Under the pieces are notes generated by a model. It did no database searches. It had not been told where the DNA came from and saw only the letters and a program-made list of their open reading frames with translations. Positions 13,389-25,530 of a stretch of DNA of 64,000 nt are shown in pieces; the stretch's first letter is position 1, and the number at the start of each line of letters is the position of its first letter. The stretch is from contig NOWV01000038.1 in the NCBI GenBank assembly GCA_003344405.1, forward strand, positions 124,001 through 188,000, in the 5' to 3' direction. Source of the stretch: Trichoplax sp. H2. Lineage: Eukaryota > Placozoa > Uniplacotomia > Trichoplacea. The translations under genes and the position numbers were made by a program.

Positions 13389-16300
13389 TTACGTTAATAA
13401 TCCTTTCTGGATTTCCTCAACTTTACCAGGATTACAGCAAACTACGCAGCTAGAACGTTGACAGTCGAATAATGACGGAAAATATGCTTTACCAACACGC
13501 TTGAGATCTTCAACTGTTACACTAGATAACCTCTTCAGCATTGTCCTTTACCACATTAAGATTCGACATATTAATTTTACTTTTTGTACTACTATAAAAT
13601 GATATAAAAATCGACAAAATATGAATTTTACCTGTTGTATGACCTAGGTACTTTCATGAATCTTGTTAAGAAAGACTGTACGAGAATAACCCCAAATAAA
13701 AAATAAAAATCACAAAAATTAAAATGATAAAATAAATATCCAATCGATCAGTCTACCACGGATTACAGAGATCTAGTAAAATATTGAATATATTATAAAG
13801 GCAACTATTAAGACATAATAAGTTAAGATGCATATTATAGCCAAGCAACCTCCTCAGCAGCAGATGAAGCGGTCTCTTCACGTTCGATTATTTCGAATAT
13901 CACGCTACTCTTTGCAGATTCAATTTGAACTTCATCAAATTCACTTCTTCCATCCACGTAACTTTCCTGTAATACAAATCCGTTTAGAAAATATAGCAAC
14001 CCTTGTAATGTAATTAGACCTCTATTTTCGAGCTTGATTGCTAAAAGTTTGATAAATCTGCTTAGTTTAAATACTAGATACTTATAACGAGTTCAAAGAG
14101 AATTCAAGCTAGGCTAAAAATATTTGTAACGTCAGTCATATCTTACTATAGTTTTGACAGTAATTTCTGTGCAAGATACCTACCACGATAGTTTTAGCTT
14201 CTCTATATGCATTCACGAGCTGCGTCGATTTAAACAGCTTAAGATATAAAAGCCCGTGTTCCACAGAATAATGCATGCTGTTTAAGAATCAAATGAAGTA
14301 TGCTTGAGTGTTAATTACTTTACATTTTTAGTGTGTGATAAAATGTAACTGCGTACAAAACTGAAATTAAGTATTGAACGTTGCACCTGTAGTGATATGA
14401 TAATCCTAAACCTCTGATCTGTCGCCACATGGGACCCTGCAAAAAAGGAAGTCTCAATTATGCTACAAGGCCTGTCATTGTCGCTAAAAATTTTTACAAA
14501 TATTAAATGAGATCATTACCTCCAGAGCAATTAGATACTCGATAAATACCATCAATGGAGCGCAATCAGGATGATTATAATCGTTAACGCACGGAGAATT
14601 TTGTATGAGAAACGAAGATTCAACCGATGATACACCAACGATAATATTAGACAGTGTTGGCGAAAATGTGCGATATTTACTACTATATTCAGGGACTATC
14701 AATCTAAAATTATGTTGGGTTAAGAAATCGTTTAGATTCAGATAAACGAAATAGGTGGTCATTCAATGAAGATAGCCTTTACCTTTTCTCAGATGGAATG
14801 CTGAATGAAGATGGAACAAAGTTAGAAAATAAAGAAGCCACAGAGATCTTAGGCAGTCGATGCAAATCACAAGTTATATGAATAAAAACATTCGATGGGT
14901 CAAAAAGGATTCTTCGAAGCTTTTCTAATTTTTCGATGACCTTTTAAAAGTATTGATAATTTAGTTATCACCTGGCTAAACTTATTAAAAAGGCTACTAT
15001 GTAATCTAGCCTATGCATTCTTACTATAGCAGGAGCAGTATTGATATCGGTTAGAACTTCCTTTAAGAATTTACTTTGTCTAATCATATTGTACTGATAC
15101 TGATTGCATTCTAATAATAAAAATAATAAATTAGATTCAACTTGATAAATCACAGCATCCGTATAAGATATAACAAGTACAGAAAGAACGAATCACTTAT
15201 TGAGTAATTAACCTTTGTTGAATATTACGTCTTTCATTAATGCTTGCGCTACTTTGCCACCACTCCGTTTCATCCTTTTGATGTAAGTAATATGATAAAA
15301 AATCAATTATTACTTAGTATTGTAAAAGTACAGTGATGAAAAACAATCAATGAGAAGTAAGTTATCCAATGAAACCTTGCGATGTCTTTTTTAATTTTGG
15401 TGCCAACACTTTTCAATCGCTCTGCAGTGATTTGTGATCTGTATACCAGTTCATGCATCCACTTTACGCAACGGTCATACTTAGCAGCATCGGCCTGGCA
15501 ATTAATAACACACACGCAGGCAAAAATCTCTCATTAATATCGCTAAAATAACAAGCCAAGAGCTCAAGACTGGAAAGTCATACTTTTAACGTGATAACAG
15601 CTGCCTGAGCAAAGGAGCCGCAACCCAGTCTACTTCCATTGAACCCCAAAGTTTGATCCATAGATATGATGTCATCGTGTAGTTGTTTAATAACTTCTTC
15701 ATAAGGTATAACCTCTACAAATTTTAACGATTAAAGTTACTGATATTTTACATTGCTATACTCTACTCATATTTCCAATATTCTATTAATTTTATATACC
15801 TTCGCCTCTCAATACAGGAGACTCAAATATGACTTCCAGCAGCAACGATAGATATGGTTTTAGTTCCGTTCCTATAATGGATGTATTTCCAAGAAGTGAA
15901 ACCTACGCATAAAGATATGCGTTTATGATATTTCGAAAATTAGAAATTGCAGCTAAATATGCTAGTAATAGGTCGTAAAAAATTTAAACGAAAGGCAATA
16001 GTCATTCCCACTTACGGTGAAGAAACGCGTACGAATACAATCTAATTGCATTGGCAAAGGCACTTCGCTAATATTAAATTTCGTAGCTATGTCCGCAGTA
16101 TCGCTATCCATATTTTCACAATTAGAGAAAGTGAGAACTGGATGAAAGTTAATACTTTCAATATTTGGGACATCAAAACTACGAATTAGATCATCAGGTG
16201 GATCGACCTATGTTAACAACATCGAAAATATTTTAGGCTAGATTAAAATACTAAACGCAGCCGCTAACTTTCTTTCTAAGGTGTTAAACGAGATTCGTAC

Positions 16301-19300
16301 ATCATTGTCATCAACCGCCTTATCTAATCGTGCTCCTAATTTTTCCAAACGGTCGCTACCTAACTCTTTTATTTGTTTTTCAACTCTTTGCTTTTCATTA
16401 GTAGTCATCTGCTTGCCAAGATCTTTACTTGGTTGGGCAACAATCTATAGATATACAGTATAGGGTCGATAATGAAAATTTATATCACACTCAAATATAA
16501 AAAGAGTAATCGACAATGACCGCAACAAAACATAAACATACAGTCACTGATGGGGATGATATTAAGTATTTATTCATAAAATTAAGCCAAAACTGGGTTG
16601 GTTCTTTCTTCAGTTTATCCAAGTATTCAATTTCGTCCACTTTTTTGCGTAGCTAAGTTATGTTTTCGAGTATTTGCGATATAATAAATTAGGTGAGTTT
16701 AACAGTGGGTTAAAATTTTTTATCCTATACATCACAATTGTACTTGTTTATGGATAGACGAATGAAAATTTTTTCCGTAATCTTGCATTTTAGTTACGTT
16801 AAATTACGGTAATCAAAGGATTTAGGTCTCAATTGTTTTCATAAAGTTGATACCTACATCGTCTATCGACTTAGAGTATAAAAAGTCGGCAATGCAGTAT
16901 CCAGCAATGGCGTTATGTGGGCTATCTTCCAACTTAAATATACATAAATATAAAATTTTTAGTCTCATTGACAAATTCCTAGTACATTCCATGATAGGCA
17001 TATTAAAAATACGATTTACTAAAATATGTTTTGCATTATAAATACGTACGCTATCCTCGTATTCTAAAATACTAGTGGAAATTATAGACTGGAGGCGTGT
17101 CATATCGATAGGTTCTTGTCCAGTAGCAATTTTATTTATGATCTCATCCATTCTGTTTTAAAAAATGGCATAATTAGCATCCAAAGACAAACGAATTTAG
17201 AAATTGTATTTCAAAGGAAAACAATCGGAGACTAATACTTTGGTTTAACATCATTTAAGACTCCAGTAGGTACGTTTTTGAAGTGTAGGTGGATACAAGA
17301 TTCGGAATTTTCGTGAAAACCAAAACCAATCTAGAAAATGGAAAAGTCACGAAGCGATCTTACATTGCTAGGTAGTGTTAGAATCTATAAGTCTACTTTA
17401 AGGTGTACGTATTTAGCTCTTACATCGTTGCAATACGGTTCGTCAATTTCAACCATATCACGCTGCAAAGGAGCAACTGGAGTATCGGTCAAATACTTGA
17501 AAAGAATACCTATGGCAACCATATTATGGTAATCCTAAAAATAATAGTGGATGCTAATCAGTGAGCATCCAGTTTACGATATGAATCGTAGATTAACAAT
17601 CACCCATTTTTGCTTTTTAATCTACGTATCACTAACATTAGCCGAACAACCACGCCATCCATGAATAACTAAACCGACGCTATCGTCGTCATTTGGAAAT
17701 TGAATGTTACGATACACTGAGGATGAGATAGGAGGTACAGGTGATTGCCACGGTCTATCAAAGGTAGGTAATTTGCCCTATGAAACGATATGATTGTCAT
17801 CAATTTGCTAAATTAATTACCTTACATGACGTCAATATAATCATATCCATTAATAATAGAAAGTAGCAAAAAAATACCATCTGCAAGATACGCTTTTCGA
17901 ATGATTCCAATTTTTGAAAGACATCTTGAGGTTTAATTTGTCCGGTTATAATAAGGCCTAAATTATCTGGACGATAGAAGGAGCGATGATAGTCGCAAAC
18001 CTAAGACGAAATATATTAAAAGAACAATACGTTCAATCTTAATGGAGGTATTAAAGGGATATTTAAATTCGACATTCAGTTATTAAGATAATCAACAAAA
18101 GATAAGTTGGAGAACCTTTTGATGCGATGTAGAAGACCTTAAATTCTCTAATATTCCACCAGTTTCCGACTTTTGTTCGAAAATAGAATGAATACCGTAT
18201 TTTTTATAGATTTGCTTATGACATATCGACAAAAGAAACCGCAACTAAGAAATAATTAACGCAGCAATAGCTGTTTCCCTACCTTATAACCGCAATGGCC
18301 AGGATACATATCTCTTGCAAAAGCAAGACGAGCACGACTCTCGCCAGTATTTTCCCGAGCCTGCATCTCGCAATATACTACTCCAGCATCATCGCCATCA
18401 TTAGTTATGTGATGAACTTCAGTGATATAGCTCGACTCCTAAATGATACACATTTAATACTGTTGTTACATAAGTTAATGGTGCTATCGACATTACTTGA
18501 AGATAAAATTTTATTTTTATTGGTTCGTACAGGTTTTAATGTGAGTGAAGACATTTGGTCCATAGTATACATACACTGTTAGAAATCAAAATGTATAATT
18601 CATTTCTATATTTATAAATAACATACCGTTAACGTGGGATATAATACATGATCCAGATAGACGTTCAAAAGATTTAAAAATCCTTCACTGCCTGCAGTTG
18701 TAACGGTATAGCAAGTATGATCGGTATCCGTCCATGCGTTAGTACCTTGTGCAAAACATCGATTTGCAATTAAGTCTAGTACACCCTGAAAACAACATGG
18801 TCAAATATGATAGTAGTTAGTTGTTAACACACAACGATACTGTACAATGTACATCATCACTTCGGTAGCAGTTAGCTATATATACTGTCGCATGTAGAAA
18901 TAAAAATGTTTCCTCCAAAATACTAGGCAAAAGTGCTATACTTGTCGAGAAGTCCTTGACTGGTATCAAGAATTGTAGGTTAAGAACGTATTGATAATAA
19001 ATTAAGGCAAGCAAATACAGTTCTTGTCTTCATAATGATATTAATGTACAGTATGAACACCTACTAGTAAGCTAAAACTTTGATAATAATATGAAGATCT
19101 TGCTGATATACATGATAACAAATATCGCTATGTAAAGGGTAAAAGCTGTCCGAACTTTGGATAGCTTGAAGTCTTACCTTGTATGGGTAAGTTTTGCTAC
19201 CCATGAATACCAGATGTTCCAATGTATGTGGTAGTCCATCGTCATCATGAGCTTCCGTTGCTGCAATAAGATAGCGTTGCTGTATTAATTTGAGTTCACT

Positions 19301-20462
19301 TAAAATTGGCATAGCAATGAGTATTGAGTGTGAATCAAAAAAGTTTAATCTTTACAGTACAAGATTATCCACAGTACATCTACACTTTGTAAGTTGTAGG
19401 ATATGTTGTAATTGATCAGTCCTTCGCAAATTTCTCTCCTGAGACTCGGTATTGTAACTTGCAATGGAATGTTCAAATAACAGTCCCAATGTCTACACTT
19501 TAAATGCTATAAAGTACAATATATCATTGCTTCATTGACTGTCAGTATGAACTAATCTAATCCAAACTCTCCAAAAGGAAATTTCAATTTAGTTTGTATG
19601 ATTGACCAGTAAAGCCAATGATCGATGGTTGGGTTTATTGACCAGTTATCTTATGAAATTTTCTGTAGCTCAATAGATGTTGGTTTAAACTTCATAATAA
19701 ATTACTAGCTACAACTACTACTCAATAAGTATAAGAATAAGTTCTTTTGCGTAGCCTACAGAGAGTGAAAGTTCTCCTACTCTCCATCGACTATTATTGA
19801 TACGGTAGAGTGTTAGTAGTACAGTACTCCTATACGAGACTATCAACAGAGCGTGGAAACTAATTGTGTCCTGATATCCTTCTTTACCAGCGCTAGCCTG
19901 CCTAAACAGATAGAACAGTAATTACACCTTCAGCAGAGGAATTCTCACTTGCATACAAAGAATATCTATGTCTTCTTATTAACTGTTCAATGCTAATTTT
20001 TGTCATACTCTTGATTAAATCAATCAATCTGGATGATGAATTCACGATCGATTGAACTGTGCTAAAGGGAGAATGAAAATGAAGCAAATGACCCATGTTA
20101 TTTCCTCTTGCCCCATTAAGGCTAGACAAATAAAGACGAATAGTCTAGCTATTTTACCAGAAGTATTGGTAACGCTGATCTCAAGCCAATAGAACTAGAA
20201 ATAAGAATATCAGCAGGGAGAATGATTTATTCAATGTTTCAGTTCTGTCGTGAGTGCAAGTAGTGCAACATGTTCTCCATGCAATGCATACATAAGTCAA
20301 ATGAGTGTTAGTATTACCTAAACAAAAGTATCCATTTACTAGTGGACCATCCACTTCAGCAATATATAGAATGACTCCAGTTAGTTTGGATTTGTACTTA
20401 TGTATTGGAATTTGATTGTTGATTCGAAAGCTTGAAAGTAGTTGATAGTTCTTTTCCGCCAT
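13389..20462 (-). CDS. M16-family zinc metallopeptidase (C. elegans C05D11.1-like)
   Basis: Large pitrilysin-type (presequence protease/insulinase-like) peptidase, probably about 1,000 aa, in many exons. It starts MAEKNYQLLSSFRINNQIP at 20462 (exon 1: 20318-20462). Exon 2 (19178-19260) holds the inverted zinc motif H-x-x-E-H in DGLPHTLEHLVFMGS. Later exons encode GVLDLIANRCFAQGTNAWTD (to 18786), YITEVHHITNDGDDAGVVYC and TGESRARLAFARDMYPGHCG (about 18290-18437), SETGGILENLRSSTSHQK (about 18120-18175), YHRSFYRPDNLGLIITGQ (about 17881-18000), VGVSSVESSFLIQNSPCVND (14520-14640) and SEFDEVQIESAKSSVIFEII (13870-13960). The stop is at 13389-13391, after DLKRVGKAYFPSLFD. The order and motifs match the invertebrate C05D11.1 group, whose substrate is poorly known. 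No targeting peptide is obvious. Confidence 0.9.
19902..20129 (-). other. Open frame inside intron 1 of the metallopeptidase gene
   Basis: A 75-codon ATG frame (MSSLNGARGNNMGHLLHFHS, later LIRRHRYSLYASENSSAEG) with ordinary protein-like composition, on the same strand as the host gene but not needed to join its exons 1 and 2, which fit in phase without it. It could be an alternative or nested exon; it is equally likely to be chance. Confidence 0.12.
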
Positions 20463-20720
20463 TTTCAGTCTAGGATAACAGACAGAGTCTTACTTCCTAC
20501 AGCACTGCGACTGCCTGAGGCTATTCGCACCGATTGGTTGGATCTGGCTTGAGCCATACAGTACAGTATGATGCTTGCTCAATACCATACCGTAGATAGT
20601 CGACAGTATTGGATTGGGGCAAGGCGCAAGGTAGTGATGGCGTGTGCAAAAAGTACTATATTGTGCACTGGACAGTACAGCAAAGCCATATTGTACATTA
20701 GAAGTCCATGGACAATTCAG
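20463..20720. promoter_or_regulatory. Upstream region of the metallopeptidase gene
   Basis: Less AT-rich sequence directly upstream of the start codon, with several short CAGTAC/GTACTG palindromic words. It probably holds the promoter; no TATA-like or initiator element can be assigned with confidence. Confidence 0.3.
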
Positions 20721-21160
20721 GACGAGTCCTTGATTTAGTCGATGGACATGTTGCTAGGGCTTTTCTGCTTGTCCATTTTCCCAATGGACAAGCAGAAAAG
20801 GGATACGACAAGTCATGGACTACTAGAAAAGTAATTTAACTTTTCTAGTAGAAAAGTAATTTTAACTTTTCTAGTAGAAAAGTAATTTTAACTTTTCTAG
20901 TAGTCCATGGACATTGGACAAGTCGATAGCCAATGGAAAGATGTCCATCATTCGATGATATGGCAGCCTGCCAGCTGTTTTGAAAGGACAAGCGGAAAAG
21001 GGATACGACAAGCCAAGGACTACTAGAAAAGTAACTTAGAAAAGTAAAATTACTTTTCTAGTAGTCCATGGACATTGGACTAGTCGATAGCCAATGGCAA
21101 GATGTCCATCATTCGATGATATGGCAGCCTGCCAGCTGTTTTGAAAGGATGGATGATGGT
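20721..21160. mobile_element. Hairpin-rich element, MITE-like, with an internal direct duplication
   Basis: 20761-20801 is a perfect 18-bp inverted repeat (CTTTTCTGCTTGTCCATT and its complement) around a 5-nt loop. 20821-20905 holds three stacked palindromes of ACTAGAAAAGT facing ACTTTTCTAGT, bracketed by TGGACTACT and AGTAGTCCA. A block of roughly 90 bp (ATGGACATTGGAC through CAGCCTGCCAGCTGTTTTGA) occurs at about 20905-20985 and again at about 21068-21145, each after such a palindrome. There is no transposase and no clear target-site duplication, so the mobile label is inferred from structure. A related hairpin is at 24437-24480. Confidence 0.55.
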
Positions 21161-21748
21161 CGATCATCTCATCATTTCGCCTAGACCATATTCAGAGAGG
21201 CGCTGCAATCAATCATTTCTGGATCGACCTTGCTGACATCGATTAGCTGCTACATATATAGCATGCTATCTAATCATATTATACAGTATTTTAATATGAT
21301 ATGCATGAATTTAAAGCTGATATACAGTGCTGTACAGTATATTGAACAACATTCATTTCTTAAAGGTGTAAATTTACAATATTCTACGTAAACGCAGATA
21401 TTCTCAATTTGTAAAGATCGGAATACAACGAGATCGTCCCTACTCACAGTTTACTATATTGCATATGGAAATCATTGATGGGATAGTGATCAGTTTCATT
21501 TAGCTGGCACATTTTATCACCTTTTCAACTTACTATTTCGGAATAGAATACTGTATAATGTATATTCCCATGCTACGCACTGCCCTAGCGCTGCATTGCA
21601 CAAACAAAACCAAATTATCAGCTTTCCCAAACCTAGAAATCTAGAATAGAATATACTGTATCGGGATTGAGCCAACCCGGTTTCATCTGTAATTTAAGCG
21701 GCAGATTTTAAACTTCACTTGTCTATGTATCTTATGAGTTATTACAAT

Positions 21749-22440
21749 TGTAGAATATTCGTACGAGTATATACCAATAATTCAGCAAAATAATCAGTTG
21801 CATCATCAATCCGCACCTCAATATCATGGCTCAATAGGTATGCATTGCTATTACGCCAACGATAGAAATAGGAATACCGTAGTATCGAAAGGCAATGTTA
21901 GAATTTCATATTTACCATAAGTCATTTGAATCTTGCTTGTTGTATGTGCTAATTTGCTATGCCACAATCATTGACGTGTCTTGCGCAATTATACCACACA
22001 CTACAGTGTATCTCAAATGAAATGATCTATTTTGACAGCATGTGCAAATATTTCAAAATAGAACAGAACTACAGAAAATAATCTACAGTGTATCTCAAAT
22101 GAAATGATCTAGATGTTGATGTAGAATATTCGTACGAGTATATACCAATAATTCAGCAAAATAATCAGTTGCATCATCAACCCGCACCTTAACATCATGG
22201 CTCAATAGGTATGCATTGCTATTACGCCAGCAATAGAAATAGGAATACCATAGTATCGAAAGGCAATGTTAGAACTTCATGTTTACCGTAAGTCATTTGA
22301 ATCTTGCTTGTTGTATGTGCTAATTTGCTATGCCACAATCATTGACGTGTCTTGTGCAATTATACCACACACTACGGTGTATCTCAAATGAAATGATCTA
22401 TTTTGACAGCATGCACAAATGTTTCAAAATAGAACAGAAC
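21749..22440. repeat. Direct duplication, two copies about 370 bp apart
   Basis: The block beginning TGTAGAATATTCGTACGAG at 21749 recurs at 22119 and runs on for over 300 bp with only scattered substitutions (for example TCAATCCGCACCTCAATATC against TCAACCCGCACCTTAACATC). It ends in the shared GTGTATCTCAAATGAAATGA segment. Confidence 0.9.
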
Positions 22441-22620
22441 TACAGACAATATTCTACCGTGTATCTCTAATGAAATGATCTATTTTGACAGCTTGCACAA
22501 ATGTTTCAAAATAGAACAGAACTACAGAAAATAATCTACCGTGTATCTCGAATGAAATGATCTATTTTGATAGCGTGCACAAATGTTTCAAAATACAACA
22601 GAACTACAGAAAATATTCTA
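22000..22620. repeat. Sub-repeat of about 80-90 bp, several copies
   Basis: The unit GTGTATCTCAAATGAAATGA-TCTATTTTGACAGC-TTTCAAAATAGAACAGAACTA recurs near 22008, 22085 (partial), 22378, 22460 and 22542. It sits at the end of each larger duplicated block, so the region has been built by nested duplications. Confidence 0.8.
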
Positions 22621-23045
22621 AATTTGCAGATGTTCAATTGACCTTTGTGAGTACATTAGTTGTAGCAGTCTAGCACTATCGTATAATGTGTACATCAGGG
22701 TTAAACTCAGCAGTATTATATTGCGATTGACTGATTGAGGCAGGTTGCTAAATGGGAAATAATTAAAGCTCATCGAAATACAGTATGTAGATAAGTTTCT
22801 TGTTTTATCACTCTACTTAATAGAACAGAACTACGGAAAATAATCTAAATTTGCAGATGTTCAATTGACCTTTGTGAGTACATTAGTTGTAGCAGTCTAG
22901 CACTATCGTATAATGTGTACATCAGGACTAAACTCAGCAGTATTACATTGCGATTGACTGATTGAGACAGGTTGCCAAATGAAAAATAATAAAAGTTCAT
23001 CGAAATACAGTAAGTAGATAAGTTTCTTGTTTTATCACTCTACTT
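22617..23045. repeat. Second direct duplication, two copies about 218 bp apart
   Basis: AATTTGCAGATGTTCAATTG to CTTGTTTTATCACTCTACTT occurs at about 22620-22818 and again at about 22850-23045 with roughly a dozen differences. Together with the upstream duplication it makes 21749-23045 almost wholly repetitive. Confidence 0.88.
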
Positions 23046-23179
23046 AATAATAACAATGATCAGTGTCACTACAGTTTGTTGGAGAAGCACTACCTGAATC
23101 AGTTTCATGTCCATTGATTAATAGACAATTTATGCTACAGTAGTGCACTGGCTGCACCATGTGCTGCCATAAACTACTA

Positions 23180-23229
23180 NNNNNNNNNNNNNNNNNNNNN
23201 NNNNNNNNNNNNNNNNNNNNNNNNNNNNN
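23180..23229. other. Assembly gap (50 N)
   Basis: Fifty unknown bases at the left end of the TACAGTAC-rich satellite. The round size suggests a placeholder, so the true length of the array is unknown. Confidence 0.99.
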
Positions 23230-23793
23230 TACTTGTACCGGTGTCCAGGGAACTGTACTGTACTGTACACTGTACAGTTCTTTTACAGTACTGTACTGTA
23301 CTTGTACCGGTGTCCTAGGAACTGTACGTCTGTACAGTTCTTTTACATTATACAATATACAGTACTGTACTGTAGTACTGTACACTTATAGACTTACAGT
23401 ATAGTACACTACAGGTGTCCAGGGATCTGTACAGTACCTTGTACAGTTCTTTTTAAAGTACTGTACAGTACTGTGCTGTACACTGTACAGTACTTGTACC
23501 AGTGTCCAGCGATCTGTACGTCTGTACAGTTCTTTCACATTACAGTATACAGTACTTGAACCAGTGTCCAGGAATCTGTACGTCTGTACAGTTCTTTTAC
23601 GGTACTGTACATTGTACAAGTGTACAGTACACTGTATACTGTATAGTACTGTACATGTACTGATGTCCAGGGTTCTGTACGTCTGTACAGTTCTTTCTTA
23701 GTACAGCACTTTATACTGCACAGTACAGTACAGTACAGTAACTCATCACGTACAGTACAACTGTACAGTGTACAGTACTATACAGTACAGTAT
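23230..23793. repeat. TACAGTACTGTAC-rich satellite, bounded by gaps
   Basis: Almost every 10 bp contains TACAGTAC, GTACTGTAC or TGTACAGT. Above this simple pattern is a longer unit of about 65-100 bp, GTGTCCAGGGA-CTGTACGTCTGTACAGTTCTTTTA, seen near 23241, 23310, 23407, 23502, 23567 and 23663. The self-complementary core means single strands can fold in many ways, which probably explains the failed assembly on both sides. Open frames here are repeat artefacts. Confidence 0.93.
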
Positions 23794-23843
23794 NNNNNNN
23801 NNNNNNNNNNNNNNNNNNNNNNNNNNNNNNNNNNNNNNNNNNN
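23794..23843. other. Assembly gap (50 N)
   Basis: Fifty unknown bases closing the palindromic satellite on its right side. Confidence 0.99.
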
Positions 23844-24436
23844 TGTGATCCCTACTTCGTAAAATGAAGTTTTGCAATTTGTAAATCTACTGTGGATTGT
23901 ATGTAAAACGAAATGGTCCAACTGTTGATGTCGGTCAATCCTTGGAATTGTATTCAAATGGTAAGTTTTATTTTACTTTTCTATCACCCTATGCAGCGGA
24001 AATTTCCGTCATATAGGGATATATACCCGTCTACGGTTTACACCTACTTGTATACAGTACATATAAGCGTATATCATGATGTGAAGTTGCAGATATTTAA
24101 GAAATCGATATCCATTTTGTTCTTTCTGTGTCTGTATGACTCTAAAAGTAATAATCATTGAAGAATTCTATTATTAACGGGTTATAGAAACATTTGACGA
24201 CGAATTCTCGTCAATCAACTCATTCTGTTTCGTTTAGTATTAAAGGTAAAATTTCAAATTGATTACAGAAAGAACCAATTTTTGATGCATTTGCTTTTAC
24301 ATAAATCACCCCCAATTTCACTAGTCACACCTAGTTACACCAGTGCTGTACAGTAGTGGGTAAAACTTGGAACTCAAGGTTTTTTCCCGTGCTAAAGCTT
24401 ATTGACTCCTTTCTAATGAAGCTAAGAAACACCATG

Positions 24437-24480
24437 GACTACTGGAAAAAATAGCAGAAAAAATTTTCTAGTAGACCATG
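24437..24480. repeat. Dispersed hairpin related to the 20721-21160 element
   Basis: GGACTACTGGAAAAAA and TTTTCTAGTAGACC form an imperfect inverted repeat with the same ends (GGACTACT and AGTAGNCC) as the palindromes at 20821-20905, so this looks like a diverged copy of the same hairpin family. Confidence 0.55.
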
Positions 24481-24499
24481 AAAAAATACCAGGAAAGCT

Positions 24500-24785
24500 T
24501 GGTGGAAATGAGCTAAGAAGTAATTACAGTCCAGTACTGTACAGTGCGACGAAATGGTTGAGTTTGCACTGTAAATACTGTACAGTATTGTACTGTACTG
24601 TCCACTGTCCACTGTCCAGTCAACAGTTACCTAGAGCTAAGAAGTAACAGTATACAGTACGTACTGTACAGTACAGTAGTACAGTACTGTACAGTACTGT
24701 GCGAGGAAATGGTTGAGTTTGCACTGTAAAGACTGTACTGTACTGTCCACTGTCCACTGTCCAGCCAACAGTTACCTAGAGACAG
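24500..24785. repeat. Two-copy duplication with TACAGTAC and TGTCCACTGTCC runs
   Basis: AGCTAAGAAGTAA, GAGGAAATGGTTGAGTTTGC and TGTCCACTGTCCACTGTCCA followed by CAACAGTTACCTAGAG occur in the same order in both halves (about 24512-24635 and 24635-24782). Dense GTACTGTAC words fill the space between them. Confidence 0.8.
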
Positions 24786-25260
24786 CGGACCTTCAACCTA
24801 GTTACTGTACGCACAAGTAGCGACAGGCGTTTACGCGTCGCAGACATTCAGGACAGTCTTGACTACCATGATTGCCGAGATGCGCAGAGACTGCAGAGAT
24901 TGATAGGGCGGTAGAGGTGAAGAGTTCTTCTTTTACCATCGCTAGCGAATGAGCAATGGTACAGCAAGCGTCCCATCACTAGCACTAGTATGCCTACAGT
25001 CAGCAATAGTGCAATAATCTAATGATGGCAGACCTATTCAAAGAATGGAGGACACCCATTTTACCTCGATGCTATTAGGCAAGGACTTGTCAAAAGGCAA
25101 CTTGCTCTTACAAGTCACTGTCCTACCCAGACAGTATAGACTGGTGAAATCAGCGCCACTCAACTACTGTATTACCACTGTGGTGGATGACACTGTACAG
25201 TACTGGACGGGTAGCCGTGCCGACGAGTGGGTGACCATAGGGAAAGCAACGTTGTAAAAT

Positions 25261-25530
25261 GCAACTCACTCGCATGCCGAGTGACACCTACCTACCAATG
25301 GTACCTATGGATACACAGGGACGGGGAGGTACCGCAATAGGGTACGTGTGTGGCAACTCACTCGCAAGCCGAGTGACCTACCTACCAATGGTACCTATGG
25401 ATACACAGGGACGGGGAGGTACCGCAATAGGGTACGTGTGTGGCAACTCACTCGCAAGTCGAGTGACCTACGTACCAATGGTACCTCTGAATACACAGGG
25501 ACGGGGAGGTACCGCAATACGGCACGTCAG
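25261..25530. repeat. GC-richer 90-bp tandem repeat, 3 copies
   Basis: Three head-to-tail copies of exactly 90 bp, seen from CAACTCACTCGCAAG, CCTACCAATGGTACCTATGG and ACGGGGAGGTACCGCAATAG recurring at that spacing. The third copy diverges at its end. Because 90 is a multiple of three, two frames stay open through it, but the translated 30-residue repeat resembles no protein I know. It lies 0.5 kb upstream of the NEK start. Confidence 0.92.

Noticed and set aside
16281-17532. Plus-strand frames at 16281-16463, 16847-17041 and 17338-17532
   Set aside because: They are antisense to exons of the M16 peptidase, which have a clear protein match on the minus strand.
18295-18582. 95-codon plus-strand frame
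   Set aside because: Antisense shadow of the peptidase exon that codes the CGYK and ENTGES segments.
21749-23045. CRISPR-like spacing of repeated words
   Set aside because: Units are long, diverged and nested with no unique spacers, and this is animal DNA.
23044-23619. Frames on both strands made of repeated Tyr, Thr, Val and Leu
   Set aside because: Translations of the TACAGTAC satellite, and they cross runs of N.
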